Below are positions 18,175 through 26,538 of a DNA stretch of 64,000 bases, piece after piece. Below the pieces are notes generated by a model. That model saw only the letters and a program-made list of their open reading frames with translations. It searched no databases and was not told the origin of the DNA. The stretch comes from Candidatus Haiyanarchaeum thermophilum (lineage in GTDB: Archaea; Nanobdellota; Nanobdellia; JAPDLS01; Haiyanarchaeaceae). Made by a program: the position numbers and the translations under genes. Positions within the stretch are counted from its first letter, which is position 1. Every line of letters begins with the position of its first letter. The stretch spans positions 1 through 64,000 of the forward strand of contig JAPDLS010000002.1 in the NCBI GenBank assembly GCA_025920425.1, read 5' to 3'.

Positions 18175-18569
18175 CCCTTAAGTAATCTCTTTCCCATCAC
18201 TTCCCAATATATTACTGTTTCTCCCTCAAATAATTTACCACTTAATTCCTGAGGTATCTCGAGCTCAAATGTCTCATAGGTTTCCATATCCATAAGAGTA
18301 ACCACATTTCCTCTCACTCCTATTACTTGAGCTTCCTTCTTACTCACTATTGGTACCTCCACTTTTTCATGGGAAGGTAGAATTACTACCCTCTTTTTCT
18401 CGTCGATCAATCCTACTGCTTCAATTCTCACTTTTGTATGCCCATGTTTTCCAGTACTAGAGGTTTTAATATCTACCACTTTACATGGAGCCCCATCTAT
18501 CACTACGAAACTACCTACCCTTACTTCTCCAGCACCTATCATCTTCTTTTCGAATTCCATCTCGATCAC
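18171..18569 (-). CDS. translation factor aIF5A (hypusinated)
   Basis: The 132-residue protein carries the hypusine loop STGKHGHTK; the central Lys is the modification site. An SH3-like N-terminal domain is followed by an OB fold (VVTLMDMETYETFELEIP). It rescues ribosomes stalled on difficult peptide bonds. The first codon in the track is GTG, overlapping the histone stop by 4 nt; an ATG three codons in is an alternative. It is co-transcribed downstream of the histone. Confidence 0.96.
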   Translation of the reverse strand: MIEMEFEKKMIGAGEVRVGSFVVIDGAPCKVVDIKTSSTGKHGHTKVRIEAVGLIDEKKRVVILPSHEKVEVPIVSKKEAQVIGVRGNVVTLMDMETYETFELEIPQELSGKLFEGETVIYWEVMGKRLLKG

Positions 18570-18769
18570 TTCTTTGCGGCGAGTTTAATATCCTCCCCTC
18601 TTACAGTACTCCTTCCACTATGCTTGGCTAAGGTCACAGCCTGAACGGCGATTTGCATTGCATACTCTTCAAGGATTGCTCTCAGAGCAATTTTAGCAGA
18701 TTCACCTACCCTACTAGCTCCAGCCTTTTTCAAAATTCTTTCCATTGCAGCTAGGCTGAGTTCAGCCAT
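18566..18769 (-). CDS. archaeal histone
   Basis: The 67-residue protein is a single histone fold: LSLAAMERILKKAGASRV, the long alpha-2 helix with EEYAMQIAVQAVTLAKHSG, and the RSTVRGEDIKLAAKK C-terminus. The Arg-Val/Arg-Ser-Thr contacts of archaeal histones are retained, and there are no tails. A TATA-like ATTAAAAG lies ~26 nt upstream (18790-18797), fitting a leaderless transcript. It wraps DNA as dimers and polymers. Confidence 0.96.
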   Translation of the reverse strand: MAELSLAAMERILKKAGASRVGESAKIALRAILEEYAMQIAVQAVTLAKHSGRSTVRGEDIKLAAKK

Positions 18770-18806
18770 ACTTTCATTAAATCCTCATATCTTTTAATTC
18801 TATCGC

Positions 18807-19886
18807 TCAATCCAAGGGAGTCCTCAGAAAGGCCCCAATTTTACAAAACTCTGCAAATTGCCTTCCCTCTTGGGTTCCTGTCGAGACAAGAACTACTTCA
18901 GGCTGGCACTTTTCGATCAAGTTGTAGAGCTCATCCACTTCATTAAATTCCTCAGATATGAGCAATTTCTCCACAACACATTTAGTAAGGGCTTCCTTCA
19001 CTTTCTCAACCCCATACACCACCAAATTAGAATTCTTTGCTACTTTCTCAAAGAAAGAATTAACTAGACTTATCTCTATTGATATCTCCTCATGCTTGAG
19101 CACATCCAGACTTTTGCTTACTAATTCCCTCAATCCATAATCATCAGTGTATCCTGTATCTCTAATGGCAATAATTTTTTCCTTCAGACCTACTGGAAGG
19201 TATTCGATGAAAAATTCCTTGCTAGGGCCGGGACCTCCTATGAGGAGACCTTTGATGTTGAATTTCTGAAAAATTTGCTGAGCATCATCAGCTACACTTT
19301 TATACCAATTCCTAGCCAAATTTTCCCTTACTCTTTCAAACCTCACAGCACTTTGTCCACCTTTTCTAGTTTTTCCAGGAACAATAGAATCTCTTTCCTT
19401 CAGACACTCAATATTTCTTCCTCTTACTATCCCAATAGCACAATGTCCCTTATCTATTACAATTAATCCATAGTTGTACTTTGCCTCTAAAAGCTCGAGG
19501 AGAGGCTGTATTACAAATTCTTTATCGCACCTATAGAGCTTAGTTGGTAGTCTCTCAGGAGGTTCTATGAGCCAGATCTTATACTCCGGCCTTCCCTCTT
19601 CTGGGGATACATTCCCTGAGAAGATCACAAGCCCATTCTCAGGAATTTTCTTATAGAGTTTTAATTCCTGAGCTATCTTTTCTAAGGCAGCTATTACATT
19701 TCTTCTAGTAGTCCTGCTCTTTATGTTTTGGGCAGTACCCAACTCCTGATTTACTAGCTCCTTTAGCTTTTCGATATTGAAATCTGCAGGTACATAGATA
19801 CTTATGAGCTCCGTATGCTTTCCCTTAATTTGTTTGAGCTCTTCTAGGAGCCTCTTTAGCTTAATCTTCTCTAGCTCACTTTTCAT
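18807..19886 (-). CDS. prf1: peptide chain release factor aRF1
   Basis: The 359-residue class I release factor has the stop-codon reading motif NIKS near residue 55 and the catalytic GGQ (RKGGQSAVRF) in domain 2. It ends shortly after TGTQEGRQFAEF. Typical archaeal aRF1 is about 410-415 residues, so this version seems to lack most of the minidomain within domain 3. It acts with aIF2/EF1-like GTPases and ABCE1 in termination. Its start overlaps the MBL gene by 11 nt; both follow the AdoMet synthetase gene. Confidence 0.95.
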   Translation of the reverse strand: MKSELEKIKLKRLLEELKQIKGKHTELISIYVPADFNIEKLKELVNQELGTAQNIKSRTTRRNVIAALEKIAQELKLYKKIPENGLVIFSGNVSPEEGRPEYKIWLIEPPERLPTKLYRCDKEFVIQPLLELLEAKYNYGLIVIDKGHCAIGIVRGRNIECLKERDSIVPGKTRKGGQSAVRFERVRENLARNWYKSVADDAQQIFQKFNIKGLLIGGPGPSKEFFIEYLPVGLKEKIIAIRDTGYTDDYGLRELVSKSLDVLKHEEISIEISLVNSFFEKVAKNSNLVVYGVEKVKEALTKCVVEKLLISEEFNEVDELYNLIEKCQPEVVLVSTGTQEGRQFAEFCKIGAFLRTPLD

Positions 19887-20688
19887 AGTACTTTCCTAGA
19901 CCTTCTTGCATTATAAATTTCCTTAGATCTACTCTTAGATTATCTGTAGCAGCAATTACATTTTTTCCAGTGGCTTGCTTGATGAAAAGAGCCTCTCTCT
20001 CAGGACCTACCCTCAGCATTTTCATTCCAAAATGTTGAAGAATAGCATTCTTGACCTCAGAATACTTGAGAAACTCTATAGCTTCGATTGTGCACATATG
20101 CATCTTTAATTTGAAGTTGTTTGGCCTCAAAACATTTAGGATAAGGAGATCACACCCTCTATAACTTTCCGCAATTTCCTTCGAGAACATGGTATCACCA
20201 GTATATCCAATAGTTATGGATTTAAATTTGAAGATAGCCCCAACAGCATAAGGATCCTCATGGATTGCCCTACATGTCTTTATTGAGAACTCTGGAAAAT
20301 CTATCTCCTCTCCAGCCTCCAATACTTTGATTTCCAAGAAATTTTTCCAGTACTCTTGGAGGATTGGAGAGAAGATCTCCTCACCTCTTGCCCCAAATGC
20401 GCAACTCTTATTCATCAAGATACTTCCTCCCTTTCTTAACCCTCCTCCACTCATCGCCTCAACTATTTCCCAAGTTCCAGCTACATGCTCGAAATGTGCA
20501 TGAGAGAGAAAGAGGTACTTAGTCTTACTTACATCTATATGGTTTTGAATGCACCTTATTAGAGCTCCGGGCCCTGGATCCACATGAATCTGAAAATTTT
20601 CTTCCTTGATTACAAACCCTCCCGTTGCTCTTTTCTGAGAACATGCTACTACTCTGCCTCCTCCTGTGCCTAAAAAGATGAGTTCCAT
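19876..20688 (-). CDS. metallo-beta-lactamase fold hydrolase with HxHxEH motif
   Basis: Start taken at MELIFLGTGGG (20688), 2 nt after the MAT stop. The 270-residue protein has the fold's opening strand FLGTGGGR, a conserved HVDPGPGALIR segment, SHAHFEH, a GYTGD motif and later His residues. The normally conserved HxHxDH is HxHxEH here, replacing the second-metal Asp with Glu. The family is a widespread archaeal MBL group of unknown substrate, related to PhnP/RNase Z types. It lies between AdoMet synthetase and aRF1 in one operon. Activity is uncertain because of the substitution. Confidence 0.8.
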   Translation of the reverse strand: MELIFLGTGGGRVVACSQKRATGGFVIKEENFQIHVDPGPGALIRCIQNHIDVSKTKYLFLSHAHFEHVAGTWEIVEAMSGGGLRKGGSILMNKSCAFGARGEEIFSPILQEYWKNFLEIKVLEAGEEIDFPEFSIKTCRAIHEDPYAVGAIFKFKSITIGYTGDTMFSKEIAESYRGCDLLILNVLRPNNFKLKMHMCTIEAIEFLKYSEVKNAILQHFGMKMLRVGPEREALFIKQATGKNVIAATDNLRVDLRKFIMQEGLGKYYEK

Positions 20689-20689
20689 A

Positions 20690-21883
20690 TCAGAATAATT
20701 CAAATTGGCCATTAATTATTATTTTTTGTATTTTTCCTAGAAAATCTAGGTTCAACTTGGATTCCACTACTTTTCCCACTATATTTCTCATTTCCTTTTC
20801 ATCGATTTTCCCGATGAAGCTTACATTTATCAGCAGAGGGCGGTCAATCCTCTGCCCAATTTTGGAAACGAGTCTTACATATACTTCCTTGACTCCACTT
20901 TTCTCATAGATCTCCTTAGCCATCAGTTTAGCTAATACATTATAGATCTTTCCCACATGGTTTACAGGGTTCTTTCCTGCAGTGCTTTCAATGCAGATGA
21001 ATCTATTCACAGGGATAAGTCCATTAACCCTATTTCCCCTCCCAGCAGCTCCATCGTCCCCATTCTCTGCCGAAGTGCCAGTTACTGTAAGATAACATCC
21101 ATCGATACCTCTTTCAGGCCTATCAGCAGCATTTAATGAGATATTCGCCTTGAGTTCACTTTTTTGCTCTACAAATCTTTGGATTGCTTCAACAATTTCT
21201 GCCTTCTTCCTAAGATAATCTGAAACACTTCTTACAAATTTATCGATGAAACTACATGCTATAATTAACTCCAATCTCTTCCCAATTCTTACTCCCATCA
21301 CCTTTACGTCTTCTCCAGAGAAGGGAAATTCCTCCTTGAATTTATTGGAGTTGATGAACCTCTCCACTCCATATATGAGCTCTTCTGTCTGGGTAAGTGG
21401 ATAATAGGAAACTCCAACTGAAGTGTCATTTGCTCCAATTACTCCCTTTCTTCTGTAGAGATCTGTCAAATTCCCAGCTCCTCCTTTAGTTTCTACCACA
21501 TATCTCACATGTTCTTCTGGATCCAAAAATCTAAAGTTCTTAGAGATGAACGCTTTAGCTGAGCTTGTGGCAATTTTCTCCAACTCTATGTGAAGGTTAT
21601 CTATAGAAGTAGTTGCTCTCCCTGAAAAGAATACTAAGATTTTCTGCAATATTTTTCCCCCTCCAAATTTGGGTTCACTCCTACCTGCAACTACTTCAAG
21701 CTTATCTACATTATGGTGCATAATCCTTCCAAAATGTCTGAGATAGAATTTACATAACTCCCTCGAGAAATTTTCAGCTAGACTATCAGCTAGATAATCT
21801 GGATGACCCTTTCCTTTCCTTTCCACGATCTCGACAAGTTGATCTTCGACAGGCTCTCCTTTAAGCTTCGTTATCGTCAACAC
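20690..21883 (-). CDS. mat: archaeal S-adenosylmethionine synthetase (MAT)
   Basis: The protein matches archaeal [24 protein letters not shown] near the start and GGAGNLTDL and [16 protein letters not shown] further on. It makes SAM from Met and ATP. The ORF track starts at 21940, but that upstream part (a hydrophobic stretch) overlaps the tRNA leader and promoter. A GTG at 21883 gives a normal family N-terminus (397 residues) and lies 26 nt from the TATA box at 21906-21913. I therefore prefer 21883. It heads an operon with the MBL protein and aRF1. Confidence 0.95.
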   Translation of the reverse strand: MLTITKLKGEPVEDQLVEIVERKGKGHPDYLADSLAENFSRELCKFYLRHFGRIMHHNVDKLEVVAGRSEPKFGGGKILQKILVFFSGRATTSIDNLHIELEKIATSSAKAFISKNFRFLDPEEHVRYVVETKGGAGNLTDLYRRKGVIGANDTSVGVSYYPLTQTEELIYGVERFINSNKFKEEFPFSGEDVKVMGVRIGKRLELIIACSFIDKFVRSVSDYLRKKAEIVEAIQRFVEQKSELKANISLNAADRPERGIDGCYLTVTGTSAENGDDGAAGRGNRVNGLIPVNRFICIESTAGKNPVNHVGKIYNVLAKLMAKEIYEKSGVKEVYVRLVSKIGQRIDRPLLINVSFIGKIDEKEMRNIVGKVVESKLNLDFLGKIQKIIINGQFELF

Positions 21884-21905
21884 AAGAGAAGAGAGGAGGA
21901 AAAGA

Positions 21906-21913
21906 TATAAATA
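21906..21913. promoter_or_regulatory. bidirectional TATA box between MAT and the tRNA locus
   Basis: TATAAATA on the plus strand is TATTTATA on the minus. Its centre is about 26 nt from the start of the permuted tRNA precursor (~21935) on one side and 26-27 nt from the proposed MAT start codon (21883) on the other. A single TATA box may serve both directions. Confidence 0.55.
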
Positions 21914-21932
21914 GGATTCGAAAAAAATATAA

Positions 21933-22039
<107 letters not shown>

Positions 22040-22045
22040 GAATCC

Positions 22046-22597
22046 ATGCGTTGCTTTTTAGCGATCGACCTTCCCTCAGCGATGAGGGAAAAGCTGACTG
22101 CAATTCAAGCAGAGCTGGGGAAGAGCGCCACTATAAAATTTGTGGAGAAGGAGAATTTACATATTACTCTCTTCTTCTTTGGGGAAGTTGGGGACAAAAA
22201 ACTTAAGGAAATTAAAGAAATAGCTTCAACCTGGATTAATACCTTTCCTAGATTTTGGGTGAGATTGAGGGGAATTGGAGTTTTTCCAGATCTAAGTTAT
22301 GTGAGGGTAGTTTGGGTAGGGGCTGAAGCTCCAGAACTCAAAGAACTTCACCAAACATTGGCTCAACGCTTTCAGCAACTTGGGTTGCATGAAGACAAAC
22401 CATTTGTCCCCCATCTTACCTTAGGGAGGGTAAAGAGAGTGATAGATAGGGAAAATTTAAAGATGGTGCTAAACAAATTTAGGACCTTTGAATTTGGAGA
22501 ATTTGAAGTAAATGAAATCAAATTGAAGAAAAGTACCCTTACTCCTCATGGCCCAATTTATGAAGATATTTTCAAATTCCAACTCCAGCCAGTCTAA
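22046..22597 (+). CDS. thpR: RNA 2',3'-cyclic phosphodiesterase / 2'-5' RNA ligase (ThpR/LigT)
   Basis: The 183-residue protein begins RCFLAIDLP and has the two HxTx motifs HITLFF (near residue 45) and HLTLGR (near residue 127) of the 2H phosphoesterase superfamily. Members hydrolyse 2',3'-cyclic phosphates and, in vitro, join tRNA half molecules by 2'-5' links. The ATG lies only 7 nt after the permuted tRNA precursor, and the spacer has no room for a separate TATA box. The gene is probably transcribed through the tRNA and freed by splicing-endonuclease cleavage. Whether it acts on tRNA here is unknown. Confidence 0.93.
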   Translation: MRCFLAIDLPSAMREKLTAIQAELGKSATIKFVEKENLHITLFFFGEVGDKKLKEIKEIASTWINTFPRFWVRLRGIGVFPDLSYVRVVWVGAEAPELKELHQTLAQRFQQLGLHEDKPFVPHLTLGRVKRVIDRENLKMVLNKFRTFEFGEFEVNEIKLKKSTLTPHGPIYEDIFKFQLQPV

Positions 22598-22602
22598 AGC
22601 TA

Positions 22603-24678
22603 TCATGAACTTCTCTTCCATCCCTCTTTAGATTTGCATTTATGGTTTATACACATTCTAAATGGTCTCTTACCTTTCCTCCTCACTTCTACCAATGGCA
22701 TTCCACAGATCCCACACTTTTCCCTAAGTGGAGTAATTTCTCCATTCAGAGGAATAGGAAAGGAAAGTCTACACTTAGGATAATTGCTACAACCTATGAA
22801 TCTTTTTCCACTTTTACTGGATTTGATGATCATGAGTTCTCCTCCACAGGAGGGACAAGTTCCAACTGTCCTTGCCTCACGTTTGAGATCAATTAACCCC
22901 TGTAGTAACTTTTTCCCTATTTCAACTTCCTTCTCTCTAAATTGTTCTAAGATCTTAAGCAAAACCCTTTTGGCATCCTCTACCACCTCACTTCTACTCT
23001 TTTTGCCATGGAATACAAGCTCCATTTCTTGCTCAAAATGTCTAGTGAGCTCCTCACTTACAATGCTTGGCACATTTTCCCTCAACACAGCTGTGATTAT
23101 TTCTCCAAGTTTAGTCACCCTTATGCTTTTCCCCACAATATATTTCCTATCGTATAAGGTCTGCAAGATCTCACTCCTCGTACTAGATGTACCTAGTTTT
23201 CTCCTTTCCATTTCCTTGATTATGCTCCCTTGAGTATAACGGGCAGGAGGTTGGGTTTGTTTCTTGATCACATTTAACCCTAACACTTTGACCCTATCCC
23301 CTTCAATTACTTCCGGAAGCATTTGCTCCTCGAACTTTACATATGGTTTGTAGTAACTTATCCAACCCTCCCTCAATATCCTTCTCCCCACTGCTAGGAA
23401 ATCATTCTTCCCGATTGAGATTATTATTTTCATACTTTCCTTTATGGCTGCTTGAGCAAAAACAGCCAAAGTCCTCCTTACTATCAAATCATATAATTTT
23501 CTCTGTTGAGGAGTGAGCCTCTGAAGATCAGGGACTTCATGAGTGCAATAGATTGCGGGATGAGCCTCATCGCTCTTCTTGCCTTCTTGAGGAATAAGTT
23601 TTCCCATAGCCAATAATGATTCGCAGAGTGGCCTATACTGAGGCAGAGTTGCAAGTGCTCGTAAGATCCTCTCGTAATCTACTAGGCTTGGCAATTTCTG
23701 GGAATTCGTCCTAGGGTAGCTGATTGCAGCTATCTGGTACAAGCTTTCAGCAATATTCATTGTTTGAGCTGGGGAGAAGCCAAATTGGTTGTAAGCCTCG
23801 GTCTGGAGATCTGTGGTATTAAATGGCACTGGAGGATTTTGTTTGTACTTTCTCCTCTCCACAGCTTTAACCAACGCTTCCTTCCCCCTACATTCATTTA
23901 AAACTTGTTCCACCTCCTCCCTCTTCCAAAACTTCCCAGCTTCATGCAAGGCGGAGACCGGTACTCCATTTATTTCAGCATGCAGCTCAAGCTGCCAATA
24001 TGGCTTAGGGACGAAATTCCTTATTTCAAGCTCTCTCTGCAGGAGGAGATTAAGCATAGGACTTTGAACTCTTCCAGCTGAGAGGATAGCAAATCCTTTG
24101 TTTGCTTGATTTTTCAATGCAGAGGTGAGAGCTCTCGTGAGATTAAAGCCCCAGAGAGCATCCAATTCATGCCTAGTAAGGCCTACTTCAATTTGATTAA
24201 AGTCGAGATGTGGGGAGGCATTTTCATATGCCTCTACGATTTCCTCCTTGACCAATGTGGAGAATTTCATTCTCTTAGCATCATTCACTCCACAAATATA
24301 TTTCAATATATTTGCCGCAATAGTTGATCCTTCCACATCATAATCACAGCATACTATGTACTCCGAGGCCTCGTCCTTTACTTCCCTTATAGTCTCAAAG
24401 TATTTTTTGGAGAAGATACGTTTTTTCCCATTCTGAAAAGCCGGGACCCATACACATTCAAATACAGGATACTTCCATCCATCCTTCTCCTTAGCATCTA
24501 ATGTAAAGAGATGGCCAACTGCAGCCACAATTATATGCTTCTTTCCATGCCTTTCGAATTCATAATATTCTACCTTCTGCTTTGAGACCTTCTTCCTCAG
24601 ACTATTGTTTTCTGCCAATGCAGCAGCGATCCTTCTCATAGCATCCGGCTTTTCAGCTATCAACAATATATGTCCCAC
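22603..24678 (-). CDS. topA: DNA topoisomerase I (type IA)
   Basis: The 691-residue enzyme starts with a Toprim domain (ILLIAEKPDAMRRIA, later CDYDVEGS acidic residues). The active-site Tyr is in ISYPRTNSQ, near residue 321, and the central gate domains follow. The C-terminus has two zinc ribbons (CPSC...CSNYPKC and CGIC...CINHKC, about residues 610-680) that hold single-stranded DNA. It relaxes negative supercoils by cutting one strand. It is on its own promoter region (TATTAAG at ~24697-24705) and convergent with thpR. Confidence 0.95.
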   Translation of the reverse strand: MGHILLIAEKPDAMRRIAAALAENNSLRKKVSKQKVEYYEFERHGKKHIIVAAVGHLFTLDAKEKDGWKYPVFECVWVPAFQNGKKRIFSKKYFETIREVKDEASEYIVCCDYDVEGSTIAANILKYICGVNDAKRMKFSTLVKEEIVEAYENASPHLDFNQIEVGLTRHELDALWGFNLTRALTSALKNQANKGFAILSAGRVQSPMLNLLLQRELEIRNFVPKPYWQLELHAEINGVPVSALHEAGKFWKREEVEQVLNECRGKEALVKAVERRKYKQNPPVPFNTTDLQTEAYNQFGFSPAQTMNIAESLYQIAAISYPRTNSQKLPSLVDYERILRALATLPQYRPLCESLLAMGKLIPQEGKKSDEAHPAIYCTHEVPDLQRLTPQQRKLYDLIVRRTLAVFAQAAIKESMKIIISIGKNDFLAVGRRILREGWISYYKPYVKFEEQMLPEVIEGDRVKVLGLNVIKKQTQPPARYTQGSIIKEMERRKLGTSSTRSEILQTLYDRKYIVGKSIRVTKLGEIITAVLRENVPSIVSEELTRHFEQEMELVFHGKKSRSEVVEDAKRVLLKILEQFREKEVEIGKKLLQGLIDLKREARTVGTCPSCGGELMIIKSSKSGKRFIGCSNYPKCRLSFPIPLNGEITPLREKCGICGMPLVEVRRKGKRPFRMCINHKCKSKEGWKRSS

Positions 24679-24762
24679 TCTTTCACCTCAAATTGAACTT
24701 AATACCTAACCTAAAGAGGTCCATTTTATAAAAATGCTGTAGAATCTTTTCCCCATCCTTTC

Positions 24763-24969
24763 TCACCCTTCTCTATAGAATTCAGCAATTGCTTCCTTCA
24801 TCTCCACAAGTCCCACGCTTTTCCTTTTCCTCTTCGCCGCCTTCGAACAAGCAATCAAAGCGATTTCCACAGCGATCTCAGCTAAGGCATCCATGAAGAC
24901 TTCTTCAGCCTCCTCGCTGATCTTCACCTTTAGTTCCTTAGCAAGCCCCTCTATGAACTTCCTCTTCAT
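24763..24969 (-). CDS. divergent histone-fold protein
   Basis: The 68-residue protein has the helix-strand-helix pattern of a histone fold: KFIEGLAKELKVKISEEA, a long central helix EEVFMDALAEIAVEIALIA, and a basic KRKRKSVGLVEMKEAIAEF end. It differs from the canonical histone at 18566 in lacking the usual Arg-Thr contact and in its acidic alpha-2 helix. It could bind DNA weakly, pair with the other histone, or act as a TAF/NF-Y-like protein. It overlaps the MetAP gene by 4 nt and is co-transcribed with it. Confidence 0.6.
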   Translation of the reverse strand: MKRKFIEGLAKELKVKISEEAEEVFMDALAEIAVEIALIACSKAAKRKRKSVGLVEMKEAIAEFYREG

Positions 24970-25847
24970 CTAGTAATCACGATAGGAGTATCTAATACTA
25001 CTATAGTATGCTCAAACTGGACAATTACCTTCCTTCCATCCTCCTTGAGTACGTTGTACTTCCTTATAGCCAAATTATCTACCAATTGCTTCAATACGAA
25101 ATCCACATTTCCAAATTCCTTGAATAACCATCTTTTAGCAAATGGTAAATTCCCATAATTTTGTTCAATAAAGTTGAGGACCTCTCTGGCACTTTCATTC
25201 CTTACTGGTTTCTTCGAGACGAACTTGAAGATCTCAGAATCTTTAGTTTCTATTACTCTCCCTTCTCCAATTGTGAGGAAGGGTTCGATTGCGATCACAT
25301 CCCCTTTTCTTACCTCTTCCAGACTTCCATTATCATAGTTTGGAATACTTTTACCAGCATGAAGATTGAACCTCTCAATACTATGACCACCTAAGTTTAC
25401 TACGGGAGTAAATCCTTCCTCCTTAGCACATCTCTCTATTGTCCTTCCTATCTCAAATACCCTTATCCCAGGTGCAACTTTTTTAATAGCCATTTCTAAC
25501 GCTTTAGCACACACTTCCCTTAACTTCTCATGTTTATTGGCTTCCACTTCAATAGAAATTGCAGCATCAGCAATATATCCATTTACATGAACTCCTACAT
25601 CCACTTTCACCAGATCTCCAGGCTTTATTCTCCTATGATCATTTGGAGCAGCAGTATCATGAGCAGCTATTTCATTTATACATACATTTACTGGGAATGC
25701 AGGTATCCCACCAAGTTTCCTTATCCTATCTTCAAGTTCCTCACAGAATTCAAGTATTGACATACCGCTTTTGATAATCTCAGTGCTATAATTCAAGACA
25801 CTTCTAGTAATGGCTCCTGCCTTTTGATAATACCTGAGCTCTTCCAC
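24966..25847 (-). CDS. map: methionine aminopeptidase, type II
   Basis: The 293-residue protein matches archaeal type 2 MetAP: FPVNVCINEIAAHDTA, VKVDVGVHVNGYIADAA (metal-binding Asp), NLGGHSIERF (catalytic His), IAIEPFLTIG (Glu) and QFEHTIVV (final Glu) are all in place. It removes the initiator Met co-translationally. The start is GTG, with a TATA-like GTTTATTAG about 26 nt upstream (25868-25876), so it should be leaderless. The histone-fold gene overlaps its end. Confidence 0.95.
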   Translation of the reverse strand: MEELRYYQKAGAITRSVLNYSTEIIKSGMSILEFCEELEDRIRKLGGIPAFPVNVCINEIAAHDTAAPNDHRRIKPGDLVKVDVGVHVNGYIADAAISIEVEANKHEKLREVCAKALEMAIKKVAPGIRVFEIGRTIERCAKEEGFTPVVNLGGHSIERFNLHAGKSIPNYDNGSLEEVRKGDVIAIEPFLTIGEGRVIETKDSEIFKFVSKKPVRNESAREVLNFIEQNYGNLPFAKRWLFKEFGNVDFVLKQLVDNLAIRKYNVLKEDGRKVIVQFEHTIVVLDTPIVITR

Positions 25848-25887
25848 ATCTCTCAGTATGCCATTTTACTAATAAACTTTGCTGCAG

Positions 25888-26538
25888 TTAAAGTTCTACA
25901 CTCAAGAGTAATCGGCTCAACTCATCAAAATCCCTTATCACCAAAGGAGTAAGCTTCAACAGTTCCTCTCTTTCAAAAGTACCTGCCCTCAGGACAGTCA
26001 ATACTCCAACCCTTTGCCCCACTTCATGATCGAATGGAGAATCTCCAACGAAGATTAGATTTGTCCTCTGCAAGTTGAATACATCCTCTAGAAACTGAAA
26101 GTGATCTTCCTTCTCAAACCCAATTTCTATCCCTAAGGCTGCAGTGAAGAATTTCTTTATCCTATTCTTAAGCAAGATAGAATCTAACCTCTCCTTAGGT
26201 GAGGAAGTAGAGACGAAAAGCAAGTAGTTTCGCCTAAGCTGCTCCAGATTTCTTCTCACATCTGGAAAGAGCCTATATCTTTGACGCATACTCATTTGTT
26301 CATACAACTCATCTATGTACTCTATAATTTCCTCCTCAGGTTCATATCCATACCATTCATAGTAAAGTTTATTTAGGAATCGTCGAAATGGTATTCCACT
26401 CATCTCCACAAATCGCTTCTCCACATATTTCCTTGGAATCTTAAACTCCTTCTCTAGGAGCCCAGAAGCCATCTGGGAAAGCAAAGCCATACTATCGATA
26501 AGGGTACCATCAAGGTCGAAGACAATTCCTCTAATCAT
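25888..26538 (-). CDS. HAD-superfamily hydrolase (phosphoglycolate phosphatase-like)
   Basis: The 216-residue protein has HAD motif I DLDGTLIDS, motif II FVSTSSP, a Lys before the GIEIGFEKEDHF region, and motif IV FVGDSPFDHEVG, all intact. The cap inserted after motif I is alpha-helical (subclass I), as in phosphoglycolate phosphatases. The substrate cannot be told from the sequence. The start overlaps the PolB stop by 4 nt, so it is translated with PolB. Confidence 0.88.
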   Translation of the reverse strand: MIRGIVFDLDGTLIDSMALLSQMASGLLEKEFKIPRKYVEKRFVEMSGIPFRRFLNKLYYEWYGYEPEEEIIEYIDELYEQMSMRQRYRLFPDVRRNLEQLRRNYLLFVSTSSPKERLDSILLKNRIKKFFTAALGIEIGFEKEDHFQFLEDVFNLQRTNLIFVGDSPFDHEVGQRVGVLTVLRAGTFEREELLKLTPLVIRDFDELSRLLLSVEL

